Of a DNA stretch of 64,000 bases, positions 28,396 through 37,900 are shown one piece after another. The position numbers and the translations under genes are program-made. Position 1 is the first letter of the stretch. Each line of letters begins with the position of its first letter. The stretch is taken from NCBI RefSeq assembly GCF_002920615.1, contig NZ_PQSU01000005.1:186001-250000 (forward strand), in the 5' to 3' direction. This DNA is from Streptomyces sp. Ru62 (GTDB lineage Bacteria > Actinomycetota > Actinomycetes > Streptomycetales > Streptomycetaceae). Below the pieces are notes generated by a model. That model was not told the origin of the DNA and did not search any database. It saw nothing but the letters and a program-made list of their open reading frames with translations.

Positions 28396-28590
28396 TCACT
28401 CGCCGGCCGGGGCCCCCGCGCCGACCGGGACCTCCATCAGGACGGTGCGCCTGGGGTTGGCCGTCTGGGTGGGAAGGTCGACGGAGTGCTCCGGCAGCTC
28501 GGGCGTCTGCAGTTCGCCGGCGTCCTTCAGGTGCGCCAGGGTCGTGCGCCGCGGGTTGGCAATCTTGCGGAACATCATCGTCGTCTTCAC
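28396..28590 (-). CDS. 64-aa peptide with a duplicated ANPRRT motif, family not recognised
   Basis: The small gene has a ribosome site (AGGAC), a GTG start at 28590 and its own terminator, so it is probably real. The peptide has a basic N-terminus (MKTTMMFRK), then ANPRRTTLAHL and, about 32 residues later, ANPRRTVLMEV; the segment between is acidic and Pro-rich (LQTPELPEHSVDLP). There is no signal peptide, no membrane helix and no Cys. The repeat suggests two binding or modification sites, for instance a short linear motif read by another protein. It is placed between the FAH gene and the first conservon. Function unknown. Confidence 0.65.
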   Translation of the reverse strand: MKTTMMFRKIANPRRTTLAHLKDAGELQTPELPEHSVDLPTQTANPRRTVLMEVPVGAGAPAGE

Positions 28591-29158
28591 CGTTGTCGTC
28601 CTGTGCCCTCTGAGTCGAGTGGTTGGCAGAGTCGTCCGTCTTGTAAAGCGTCAGGCTAAACATCCGATTCCCCGACGAAGACGCCAACTGCCCACGAGTC
28701 GCGTGTGAGTTTGCTCACGAAGTCGCGGGCAAACCGGTCAATTCCGACCGGCAACCCGCCTCAGCGAAACGGACATTGGCCCACTGAAGCCATCATTCCG
28801 CTCCTGATCATGGCGACTGGGACACAGAGCGCCGCGCGGCGACTCGCACGAGTACGCCCGTTATGCCCAAGATCCGGTTCCACGGCTGGTAACCCGGCAC
28901 TCACTGGCCGTCACGGAGGTCACAGCTCGGCCCACTGCCCTTGTTGGAGATCCTGCACTGTGCTGGAATTCCACGGACCGCCGCGGGATCGAACCGGCGC
29001 AGGGGGCGCGCACAGCGCCGAGCGGCGGCGAGACAGGGGGGAACCAGCGCCGGTCACTCAAGACCACCGGGGGGCGTATTCAGGGCGCTCTCCACAACGC
29101 CGACACCGTGTCCCTCCGTTCACCCGGAGGGGCGCCTGGTCCAGAGGTTGCGACGCTA
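28591..29158. promoter_or_regulatory. 568-bp divergent intergenic region upstream of the first conservon
   Basis: The region has lower GC than its neighbours and holds no supported gene. A likely cvnA1 promoter is TTGTTG (28941-28946), 17 nt, TGGAAT (28964-28969). Hairpins include GTGAG-tttg-CTCAC near 28710 and CCGGTC/GACCGG near 28735. The cvnA1 leader would then be ~180 nt. Confidence 0.45.
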
Positions 29159-32100
29159 GTGCAGGGACGTTTCAAGAGGGATGGCAGCGCTTCGGCGGAG
29201 CCGGAGCCGCACGGCGGGACTGGCCCCAAGGCCGTCAGCTCCTCGCCCCAGCACGCCCAGAACCCGGGCCCGGGCCAGGCCGCGGACGGCGGTGAGCGCG
29301 GCGGGCGTCCGGGCGCCTCGGCCTCGTCGGCCTCCGCGACCGCGACGCCCTCGGGCGACCCCGCGCCGACGGTGAAGCCCGTGCAGGGCCCGGCCGGCAC
29401 CGGTTCGCGGCTCGCCCTGCGCAACTGGCGCATCTCCACCCGCCTGGTGTCGCTGCTCGCGCTGCCGGTGGTCGCGGCCACCTCGCTGGGCGCGCTGCGC
29501 ATCGACCAGTCCGTCGAGGACATCCAGCAGCTCGACAACATGAAGCTGCTGACGGAGATGACCAAGCAGGCCACCGAGCTGGCCCACGCGCTCCAGGAGG
29601 AGCGCGATCAGTCCGCCGGTCCCCTGGCGCACGGCGGCCTGAAGGCGAACGACTACCAGATCAAGGCCTACCAGCAGAAGACCGACCGGGCCCGCGAGAA
29701 CTTCCTCGACGCCTCCGAGGAGATCGACGCGGCCAGCAAGGACGGCAATCTCCAGGGCGTCCGCGACGCGCTGGTGGGCCTCGCCAACCAGCTCGACGAC
29801 CTCGCCAAGATCCGCAAGTCGGCCTACTCGTCCAAGGACAACGCGACCCAGACGGTCGAGTCCTACCACCGGCTCATCACCCAGCTGATCGGCCTCTCCC
29901 AGGACATGGCCGAGGCGTCCAGCAACCCGGAGATGATCTCGCGCACCCGCGCCCTGGCGGCCTTCTCCACCGCCAAGGAGTACGCCTCCGTGCAGCGCGC
30001 GATGATCGCCGCCGCGCTGCCCGCGACCACCAACACCAAGGGCGACCTCTCCGAGAACGACCGCCTCTACGGCCAGTCGGCGTACGAGAGCGAGGGCTCC
30101 GAGCTGGCGATCTTCCGGAAGATCTACGCCAGCCAGAACGCCGAGGAACTGCTCAAGCCGATCGACGAGGGCAACCCGACGATCGAGTCCGCCGACACCT
30201 ACGCCAAGCGCTCCTTCGAGTCCCCGGACGGCCTCCAGCAGCTCCCCGCGCGGTCGTACAAGGACTGGGTGGACGACAGCTCGACCAAGATCGAGCAGAT
30301 GAAGAAGATCGAGCGCACGCTCCTGGAGGAGATGGAGCAGAAGGCGCGCGAGCTGAAGAGCGCCACCCAGCGTGACGCGATCATCTCCGGTGCGCTGATC
30401 CTGCTCGTGCTCGGTGTCTCGCTGGTCGGCGCGTTCGTCGTCGCCCGGTCCATGATCCGCTCGCTGCGCCGGCTCCAGGAGACCGCGACCAAGGTCGCCC
30501 AGGACCGCCTGCCCGAGCTGGTCAAGCAGCTGTCGGAGTCGGACCCGCAGGACGTCGACACCTCGGTGGAGTCGGTCGGTGTGCACTCCCGGGACGAGAT
30601 CGGCCAGGTGGCCGCGGCCTTCGACGACGTGCACCGCGAGGCGGTCCGCCTCGCCGCCGAGCAGGCCCTGCTGCGGGGCAACGTCAACGCGATGTTCACC
30701 AACCTCTCGCGCCGCTCCCAGGGTCTGATCCAGCGCCAGCTCTCCCTCATCTCCGAACTGGAGTCCCGCGAGGCCGACCCGGACCAGCTCTCCTCGCTCT
30801 TCAAGCTCGACCACCTCGCGACGCGTATGCGCCGTAACGGTGAGAACCTCCTCGTCCTCGCGGGTGAGGAGCCCGGCCGTCGCTGGACCCGCCCGGTCCC
30901 GCTGGTCGACGTGCTCCGCGCCGCCGCGTCCGAGGTGGAGCAGTACGAGCGCATCGAGCTGGCCGCCGTCCCCACCACCGAGGTGGCCGGCCGGGTCGTC
31001 AACGACCTCGTGCACCTGCTCGCCGAGCTGCTGGAGAACGCGACCTCGTTCTCCTCGCCGCAGACCAAGGTCAAGGTCACCGGTCACGCGCTGCCCGACG
31101 GCCGCGTCCTGATCGAGATCCACGACACCGGTATCGGCCTCTCCCCCGAGGACCTCGCCGCGATCAACGAGCGGCTCGCCTCGCCGCCCACCGTGGACGT
31201 CTCCGTCTCCCGCCGCATGGGCCTGTTCGTGGTCGGCCGGCTGTCCCAGCGGCACGGCATCCGCATCCAGCTGCGCCCGTCCGACTCCGGTGGCACGACC
31301 GCCCTGGTCATGCTGCCCGTGGACGTCGCCCAGGGTGGCAAGAAGCCCGCTCCGGGCAAGCCCGGTGCCCCCGTGTCCACCGGTGGTCCCGCCGCCGCGC
31401 AGGCCGCCGCCGGTGCGGCCGCGGCCCGGCGGCAGACCGCCGGCAACGGCGGCGCCCCGGGCGGCGGCGGTCTGCTCGGTGCCGGTCCGGGCACGCGTGG
31501 CCAGGTCGGCTCCGCCCAGGGTTCCCGGGCCGCGCTGCCCGGCACGGGCCAGGGCGGCCGTCCCGGAGCGCCGGGCCCCCGTGGTCCCCAGGGCGGCCGG
31601 CCGGCTCCGGCCGGTGCCGGTGCCGGCGGCTTCGGCGGTCAGGCGCCGGGCACCCCGCAGGGGCTCCAGGCCGCGAACCCGGGCGGTCCGCAGCAGGACG
31701 CCTTCGGCGGCCGTCGCCCGAAGCGGTCCGGCGGCGCCCCCGACCAGGTCCGCCAGCCCCAGCTCCCGCCGCGCGGCGGCCCGCGGGCCGAACTGCCCGG
31801 CGGTGACCCACAGTCCCGCACGCCGGACTGGAGCGACGCCCAGGCCCCGCTGTCGCGTGCCTCGCTGGACACCCCGCGCGGCCACGACGAGCAGGACCCG
31901 GCACAGACCGCGCACATGCCGCGCGTGGACGACCGGCAGGGTCCGGGTTCGACCGCGGAGATGCCCCGGATCGACGCCCAGGGACCGGCCGCGACCGGCG
32001 AGTTCCCGCGTGCCGAGCTGAACGGCGGCTCGCACACGGGTCAGTTCGCCCGCCCGGACCTCGCCCAGCAGAGCGGCCAGTTCGCGCGGCCTGAAGGCGC

Positions 32101-33055
32101 CCAGAACACGGGCCAGTTCGCGCGCCCGGACAACCTCCAGCAGACCGGCCAGTTCGCGCGCCCCGACGATCTCCAGCAGACCGGCCAGTTCGCGCGGCCC
32201 GAGAACCCGCAGGACACGGGCCAGTTCGGGCTCCCCGACGACGGCCGGCAGCAGGGCCGTTTCGACGGCGGCGACCAGCAGGGCACCGGCTCGTTCGTCC
32301 GCTCCGACGTGTTCGGCACGCCGGCGCCCGGGCGACGGGACCCCGGCGCCCAGCACACGGGCCAGTTCCCGGCCCAGCAGGCCCCGCAGGGGTACGACGG
32401 CGGCTACGACGGCAGCTCCACCGGGCAGCACGCTCTGCCCGGTCGCCAGAACCCCGGTCACACCGGTCAGTTCGAGCGCCCGCAGCCGGCCCGTGACGAC
32501 TTCGGCGCCCCCCGTCCGCCGGCCCCGCAGCAGCGTCCGGTCCAGCAGGGGCCCGGCAACCGGGGCGCCGCCCAGGCGCCCGGTGACGGATGGGCCCTGC
32601 CGCCGGCCAGCAGCCCGGGTGACGGCCGTACCCCGCTGTACGACACGCTGGAGACCAACTGGTTCCACGGTCAGCAGCAGGAGAACGCGCCCGCGCAGCG
32701 GCAGCCGCAGGCGCCCGCTCCGCAGCGTCCCGCGCCCGCGCACACCAACGGCAACAACACCGGCTCCTGGCGTACCTCGCCGAACGACGAACTCGTCCGG
32801 CAGGCCGAGCGCGTCCGTCAGCCCGCGGCCGGCGGGGTCACCACCTCCGGCCTGCCGCGCCGCGTCCCCCGGGCGAACCTCGTGCCGGGCACCGCACAGC
32901 AGCAACAGCACCAAAGCGGTCCGCAGGTCTCGCGCGCGCCTGACGACGTGCGCGGACGGCTGACCAATCTCCGTCGGGGCATCGCTCAGGGCCGTCAGGC
33001 CGGCAGCGGCCAGACCGGCAGCTTCCCGAGCCCCACTCACCAGCAGGAGCGTTAG
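29159..33055 (+). CDS. cvnA1: Conservon sensor-kinase-like protein with nitrate/nitrite-sensing domain (first copy)
   Basis: The ~1,298-aa protein starts at GTG 29159 (MQGRFKRDG). A disordered N-terminus leads to a transmembrane helix (res 96-113), an extracellular NIT-type helical domain to ~400, a second helix (ALILLVLGVSLVGAFVVA, ~408-428), HAMP, a dimerisation helix (KLDHLATRMRRNGENLLVLAG) and a HATPase domain with N-box LLAELLENATSF (~620) and G1 HDTGIGLS. The last ~570 residues are disordered, with TGQF repeats and a conserved end (SGLPRRVPRANLV). CvnA proteins bind or scaffold the Roadblock, DUF742 and GTPase partners encoded next. No conventional response regulator is present. Gene number by analogy to S. 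coelicolor. Confidence 0.93.
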   Translation: MQGRFKRDGSASAEPEPHGGTGPKAVSSSPQHAQNPGPGQAADGGERGGRPGASASSASATATPSGDPAPTVKPVQGPAGTGSRLALRNWRISTRLVSLLALPVVAATSLGALRIDQSVEDIQQLDNMKLLTEMTKQATELAHALQEERDQSAGPLAHGGLKANDYQIKAYQQKTDRARENFLDASEEIDAASKDGNLQGVRDALVGLANQLDDLAKIRKSAYSSKDNATQTVESYHRLITQLIGLSQDMAEASSNPEMISRTRALAAFSTAKEYASVQRAMIAAALPATTNTKGDLSENDRLYGQSAYESEGSELAIFRKIYASQNAEELLKPIDEGNPTIESADTYAKRSFESPDGLQQLPARSYKDWVDDSSTKIEQMKKIERTLLEEMEQKARELKSATQRDAIISGALILLVLGVSLVGAFVVARSMIRSLRRLQETATKVAQDRLPELVKQLSESDPQDVDTSVESVGVHSRDEIGQVAAAFDDVHREAVRLAAEQALLRGNVNAMFTNLSRRSQGLIQRQLSLISELESREADPDQLSSLFKLDHLATRMRRNGENLLVLAGEEPGRRWTRPVPLVDVLRAAASEVEQYERIELAAVPTTEVAGRVVNDLVHLLAELLENATSFSSPQTKVKVTGHALPDGRVLIEIHDTGIGLSPEDLAAINERLASPPTVDVSVSRRMGLFVVGRLSQRHGIRIQLRPSDSGGTTALVMLPVDVAQGGKKPAPGKPGAPVSTGGPAAAQAAAGAAAARRQTAGNGGAPGGGGLLGAGPGTRGQVGSAQGSRAALPGTGQGGRPGAPGPRGPQGGRPAPAGAGAGGFGGQAPGTPQGLQAANPGGPQQDAFGGRRPKRSGGAPDQVRQPQLPPRGGPRAELPGGDPQSRTPDWSDAQAPLSRASLDTPRGHDEQDPAQTAHMPRVDDRQGPGSTAEMPRIDAQGPAATGEFPRAELNGGSHTGQFARPDLAQQSGQFARPEGAQNTGQFARPDNLQQTGQFARPDDLQQTGQFARPENPQDTGQFGLPDDGRQQGRFDGGDQQGTGSFVRSDVFGTPAPGRRDPGAQHTGQFPAQQAPQGYDGGYDGSSTGQHALPGRQNPGHTGQFERPQPARDDFGAPRPPAPQQRPVQQGPGNRGAAQAPGDGWALPPASSPGDGRTPLYDTLETNWFHGQQQENAPAQRQPQAPAPQRPAPAHTNGNNTGSWRTSPNDELVRQAERVRQPAAGGVTTSGLPRRVPRANLVPGTAQQQQHQSGPQVSRAPDDVRGRLTNLRRGIAQGRQAGSGQTGSFPSPTHQQER
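32033..32248 (+). repeat. Six 36-nt tandem units encoding TGQFARP dodecapeptides
   Basis: Starting at 32033 every 36 nt encodes x-TGQFARPxxxQ (HTGQFARPDLAQ, QSGQFARPEGAQ, NTGQFARPDNLQ, QTGQFARPDDLQ, QTGQFARPENPQ, DTGQFGLPDDGR). Single further TGQF copies lie at ~32350 and ~32460. The repeat lies in the disordered tail of the sensor protein. Confidence 0.9.
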
Positions 33056-33478
33056 TTGAGTCCGATGAGCCAGGCGGCACAGAACCTGAACTGGTTGATC
33101 ACCAACTTCGTGGACAACACCCCTGGGGTGTCCCACACCGTGGTGGTCTCCGCCGACGGCCTTCTGCTGGCGATGTCCGAAGGCTTCCCGCGGGACCGCG
33201 CGGACCAGCTCGCGGCCGTCGCATCCGGTCTGACGTCCCTGACGGCCGGGGCGTCCCGGATCTTCGAGGGCGGCACCGTGGCGCAGACGGTCGTCGAGAT
33301 GGAGCGCGGGTTCCTCTTCCTGATGTCCATCTCGGACGGGTCGTCGCTCGCGGTCCTGGCCCATCCCGAGGCGGACATCGGTCTCGTCGGCTACGAGATG
33401 GCACTGCTCGTCGACCGCGCAGGGGCGGTACTCACCCCGGACCTGCGCGCCGAACTCCAGGGAAGTCTGCTTCACTGA
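33056..33478 (+). CDS. cvnB1: Roadblock/LC7-domain protein (first conservon)
   Basis: The 140-aa single-domain protein (SHTVVVSADGLLLAMSEGFPR, DRADQLAAVASGLTSLTAGASRIF) has the Roadblock/LC7 fold that serves as GTPase-activating or scaffold partner of MglA-like GTPases. The TTG at 33056 is preferred over ATG 33065 because GGAG lies 6 nt before TTG. The gene starts right after the cvnA1 stop. Confidence 0.93.
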   Translation: MSPMSQAAQNLNWLITNFVDNTPGVSHTVVVSADGLLLAMSEGFPRDRADQLAAVASGLTSLTAGASRIFEGGTVAQTVVEMERGFLFLMSISDGSSLAVLAHPEADIGLVGYEMALLVDRAGAVLTPDLRAELQGSLLH

Positions 33479-33589
33479 CCGCCCCCGGCACCACCCGCCT
33501 CACAAAAACACCGTCCGGCCGCCACAATCCCCCCACCGGCCCCGTCAGACGGCTTGACTGACCGACTTGCTGTCCCGCCCGGAGGATTC

Positions 33590-33988
33590 ATGACCCCGCC
33601 CACCGCCCATCATGATCCGTACGCGGAGCCGTACGGGGACGAGGGCGACCAGCCGCTGGTGAGGCCGTACGCCATGACCGGCGGCCGGACCAGGCCTCGC
33701 TACCAGCTCGCCATCGAGGCGCTGATCAGCACCACGGCCGACCCGGCAGCGCTCATGGGGCTGCTCCCGGAGCACCAGCGCATCTGCCACCTGTGCCGCG
33801 AGGTCAAGTCGGTCGCGGAGGTCTCCGCGCTGCTGGCCATGCCGCTCGGTGTGGCCCGGATCCTGGTGGCCGACCTCGCCGAGGCCGGCCTGGTCGCCAT
33901 CCACCAGCCGGGTGGGGACGAGAACAACGGTGGCGCTCCGGACGTGACGCTGCTCGAAAGGGTGCTCAGTGGACTTCGCAAGCTCTGA
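33590..33988 (+). CDS. cvnC1: DUF742 winged-helix protein (first conservon)
   Basis: The 132-aa protein has a short disordered start, then VRPYAMTGGRTRPRYQLAIEAL and a winged-helix-like region ending LLERVLSGLRKL, the DUF742 signature of CvnC. ATG 33590 has a GGAGG site. The 3' end overlaps cvnD1 by 20 nt. It contains a Cys-x-x-Cys (CHLC) of unknown role. Confidence 0.93.
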   Translation: MTPPTAHHDPYAEPYGDEGDQPLVRPYAMTGGRTRPRYQLAIEALISTTADPAALMGLLPEHQRICHLCREVKSVAEVSALLAMPLGVARILVADLAEAGLVAIHQPGGDENNGGAPDVTLLERVLSGLRKL

Positions 33989-34544
33989 CGGGGGCCGGGC
34001 CACCACCTCCGCGAAGATCGTGGTGGCGGGCGGCTTCGGCGTGGGCAAGACCACGTTCGTCGGCGCCGTCTCGGAGATCAACCCGCTGCGCACAGAGGCC
34101 GTCATGACGTCCGCTTCGGCCGGCATCGACGACCTCACCCACACCGGAGACAAGACGACGACCACCGTCGCCATGGACTTCGGCCGCATCACCCTGGACC
34201 AGGACCTGATCCTGTACCTGTTCGGCACCCCCGGCCAGGACCGCTTCTGGTTCATGTGGGACGACCTGGTCCGCGGCGCCATCGGGGCCGTCGTCCTCGT
34301 CGACACCCGGCGCCTGGCCGACTGCTTCCCCGCGGTCGACTACTTCGAGAACTCGGGCCTGCCCTTCGTCATCGCCCTCAACGGCTTCGACGGCCAGCAG
34401 CCCTACACCCCCGACGAGGTCCGCGAGGCCCTGCAGATCGGACCGGACACCCCGATCATCACGACGGACGCCCGCCACCGCGCGGACGCCAAGAGCGCGC
34501 TGATCACCCTGGTGGAACACGCCCTGATGGCACGCCTGAAGTAG
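33969..34544 (+). CDS. cvnD1: Small Ras/MglA-like GTPase (first conservon)
   Basis: The 191-aa GTPase has P-loop GGFGVGKTT, switch region TTTTVAMDFGRI, G3 FGTPGQDRFW and G4 NGFD. GTG 33969. It is the output component of the conservon signalling complex. Long DNA blocks are identical to the second GTPase gene 5,279 bp downstream (see findings). Confidence 0.95.
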   Translation: MDFASSDGGRATTSAKIVVAGGFGVGKTTFVGAVSEINPLRTEAVMTSASAGIDDLTHTGDKTTTTVAMDFGRITLDQDLILYLFGTPGQDRFWFMWDDLVRGAIGAVVLVDTRRLADCFPAVDYFENSGLPFVIALNGFDGQQPYTPDEVREALQIGPDTPIITTDARHRADAKSALITLVEHALMARLK

Positions 34545-34588
34545 CACTCAAGTACGACGGTCCGTATGGCAGTTGCCGTACGGGGTTC

Positions 34589-34622
34589 GGAGCCGACTGT
34601 GGCCTTTGACACGGTCGGCTCC
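34589..34622 (+). terminator. Terminator 1 of first conservon
   Basis: ggagccgac pairs with gtcggctcc, extended with weaker pairs, 45 nt after the cvnD1 stop. Confidence 0.65.
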
Positions 34623-34702
34623 GGTGTTCATAACAGTTCGGCAGAGGAATCGCCCGGCATCACCACGCGACGCGGTCGTGTGGTGCCGCTGTGCGCACGA
34701 AC

Positions 34703-34722
34703 GCCCCGCCTTTTGGCGGGGC
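34703..34722 (+). terminator. Terminator 2 of first conservon
   Basis: GCCCCGCC-tttt-GGCGGGGC, a perfect 8-bp stem followed by a T-rich stretch (tcgctcttt). Confidence 0.75.
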
Positions 34723-34783
34723 TCGCTCTTTATGACCGTTTTATCTGGCGCTTACAACCGCTCCATCCCCACGTTCCCACTGT

Positions 34784-34813
34784 TTGGAAGTGCACTGGTC
34801 CACGTGCTGGAAT
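34784..34813 (+). promoter_or_regulatory. Putative promoter of the second conservon
   Basis: TTGGAA (34784-34789), 18 nt, TGGAAT (34808-34813). The -10 and the tgctggaat context are the same as those of the first conservon promoter. The leader would be about 120 nt. Confidence 0.45.
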
Positions 34814-34942
34814 GCCTGAACTGCCCAATGGTCAAAGACGTACTGAGTGCGTACCGAGTGCGTACTGGTGGTCGATGGCGAACCGGGCTCTGAGAGACTG
34901 CGGCACGACGTAGGTGCCGACCGCCGAGAGGTTGTTGGTCGA

Positions 34943-37900
34943 GTGAGGCGAAGCAAGAACGGTCCCGAGCCGTCGGCGCGGGGCAACTTCACCCCGCCGC
35001 CGCGCGCTGCGGCGCCCACCCCCGTTCCCGCTGCGGAACCGGCGGCCACGCCCGCGCCGAGCGGCGGCCGTCTCTCCCCGCGGAACTGGCGGGTGCCGAC
35101 CCGGCTGAACGCGATCCTGCTCATACCCGTGGCCGTCGGCCTCGTCATGGGCGGCTTCCAGGTGAAGAGCTCGATCGACACCTGGCAGCAGGCCCGCGAC
35201 GCCGAGAACACCGCCCGTCTCGTGCGCGCCGCCCTCAGCTACGCCGACGCGCTGGAGAGCGAGCGCGACGTCACCGCGGCACCGCTGCTGCTGAACAAGA
35301 AGGACGCGGACAGCAAGGCGGTCGTCGACAACGCCCGCAAGGCCACGGACCAGGCCGCCGACGCCTTCGACGAGGCGACGAAGAGCATGCCCGCCACGTC
35401 GGGCCTGCAGCGCCGGCTGAAGCTGTTCCGCGAGGCCGAGCCCAAGCTGGCTCAGCTGCGGCAGATCGCGTACACCTCCAAGGCGACCGGCGTGCAGACC
35501 GAAGAGGGCTACGTCGAGGTCAGCCACCCGCTGATGGAGTTCGCCAACGAACTCGGTCTGGGCACCGGAAACATCACCTCCTACGGCCGTACCGTCTACG
35601 CCATCTCACTGACCAAGGCGGCGCTGTCGCTGGAGCGGTCGATCGGCACCCACCTGCTGGTCAAGCCCGGCCCGGACGCCCCGAACCTCGCGACCCAGCG
35701 GGTCTCCCTGTCCTCGTACGCCTACCTGGAGCGCATCGCCCGGGAGGAGTACCTCGGCGGTGGCACCGAGGCCGACGCGCAGAAGCTGAGCGACGCCGAA
35801 CAGAAGATCAAGACGGACGCCGCCGGCATGGTCCAGAAGGCCAAGGCGAGGAACCCGCAGTACGTCGCCCCGCCCTCCGACCCGACCCGGATGGTCACCC
35901 TGGTGGCGACCATGAAGGACACCAGCACGGCCACCCGTGACCAGCTGGCCGCGGGCGGCATCACCGCCGACAACTGGTGGGCGGTCAACACGCTGAAGTA
36001 CAAGGCCTACCGCCAGATCGAGTCGGACATGGCCGACAAGGCGGTGAACGAGGCCTCGGCCATCGCCGACGACGCCAAGACGTCGGCGTTCATCACCGGT
36101 GCCGTCGTCGTGATCGCCCTGCTGCTGGCCTTCATCCTGGCCGGTGCGGTGGCGCGCCAGATGAGCCGCTCGATGCGCCAACTCCGCAACGCCGCCTTCG
36201 GCATCGCCGAGCAGCGGCTCCCGATGCTGGTCGACCAGCTCTCCCGCACCGACCCCGGACGGGTCGACACCCGGGTCGCGCCGATCCCGATCACCACCAA
36301 GGACGAGATCGGCGAGGTCGCCCGCGCCTTCGACCAGGTCCACCGCGAGGCGGTCCGGCTCGCTTCCGAGCAGGCCCTGCTGCGGGGCAACATCAACGCG
36401 ATCTTCACCAACCTCTCGCGCCGCAACCAGTCGCTGATCGAGGGCCAGCTCACGCTGATCACCGACCTGGAGAACAACGAGGCCGACCCGGACCAGCTGG
36501 AGAACCTCTTCAAGCTGGACCACCTGGCCACCCGTATGCGCCGCAACGGCGAGAACCTGCTGGTCCTCGCCGGCGAGGAGCCCGGCCGCCGCTGGGACCA
36601 GCCCGTGCCGCTCATCGACGTGCTGCGCGCCGCCTCCTCCGAGGTGGAGCAGTACGAGCGCATCGAACTGTCGGGCGTGCCGGAGGCCGAGATCCACGGC
36701 CGGGCGGTCACCGACCTCGTGCACCTGCTGGCCGAGCTGCTGGAGAACGCCACCACGTTCTCCTCCCCGCAGACCAAGGTCCGCGTCACGGCGACCCGTC
36801 TGCCCGACGGCCGTGTGATGATCGAGATCCACGACAAGGGCATCGGCCTGACCGCCGAGGACTTCGCGGACATCAACCACAAGCTGGCCAACCCGCCGAC
36901 CGTGGACGCCGCGATCTCGCAGCGCATGGGCCTGTTCGTGGTCGGCCGGCTGTCCGACCGGCACGGCATCCGGGTCCAGCTCCGCCCCTCGGGCGAGCAG
37001 GCCGGCACGACGTCCCTGGTCATGCTGCCGGACGCGATCACGCACGGCGGTGGCGGCGAGGCCCCGCTGGACCGCGAGGAGTTCACCGTCTCGCAGATCA
37101 TCCCGGAGCAGCAGTTCCAGGGTGAGAACTTCGGCCAGCAGCAGCCGATGCGCACCGCCGCCGAACTGGGTTTCGACGACAGCCAGTACCCGCAGGTCCC
37201 CGACGACATCCGCGACCTGGACCCCGTGGGCCGCTCGCTGATGCGCGAGGAGCGCCGCGCCGCCCTGGAGGCCCAGAACCACGGCCAGCAGCCCGCCGAG
37301 CCGCGGCAGGAGGCCACCGAGGCCCCCGCCGGGTACACGGACCCGTTCACCGGGCAGCATCAGGCGTACCAGGAACAGCAGCAGTCGTACGAGGCTCCGT
37401 ACGAGGAGCAGCAGCAGACGTACGAGGAGCAGCCGCAGCACGCGTCGTACGAGCAGCGGTACGAGCAGCCCTACGACGAGCAGTACTACGCGCAGAACGG
37501 CGAAGTGCCGCAGCACGACGGTTTTTCCGCGAACGGCGGCTACCCGGAGCCCGCGTCCGCGTATGCGGAGCCTGCCCAGACGGCGCCCTACCAGGACGAC
37601 TGGCCCCAGCAGGACGGCTACCAGAACGGCTATCCGGCCCAGTACGCTCCGGAAACGGAATCCTCGCAGGCCGCTGACGCGAGTGAGCGGAACCGCGTAG
37701 GCTTCGACCGTCCGGGAACGGCCTCTCCCGCCGCGCACGCGCTGACCGACGCCGGGCTGCCCCGCCGCGGGGCCCCCGCGAGCGGCTCCCACGGCGCCGG
37801 CTCCGCGAACGGCACGGCCCGCGTGCAGCAGGAGGCGCCGGCTCCCGCACCGGGGAACGCTCCGGGGACGGGCGGCCAGAGCGACTGGCGTTCGGCGAAC

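Noticed and set aside
28981-29015. tRNA-like T-arm (gatcgaaccggcg) before cvnA1
   Set aside because: No acceptor or anticodon stems fit around it; chance similarity.
32033-32248. Regular 36-nt direct repeats suggesting a CRISPR array
   Set aside because: Repeats are contiguous without spacers, in frame, and encode the TGQF tail of CvnA1.
29156-33475. Very long antisense reading frame (over 1,400 codons) opposite cvnA1-cvnB1
   Set aside because: It mirrors a strongly conserved real gene in high-GC DNA; its product is low-complexity Arg/Gly/Val-rich and matches no family. Similar antisense frames opposite cvnA2, GH3, GH30, ureC and others were rejected likewise.
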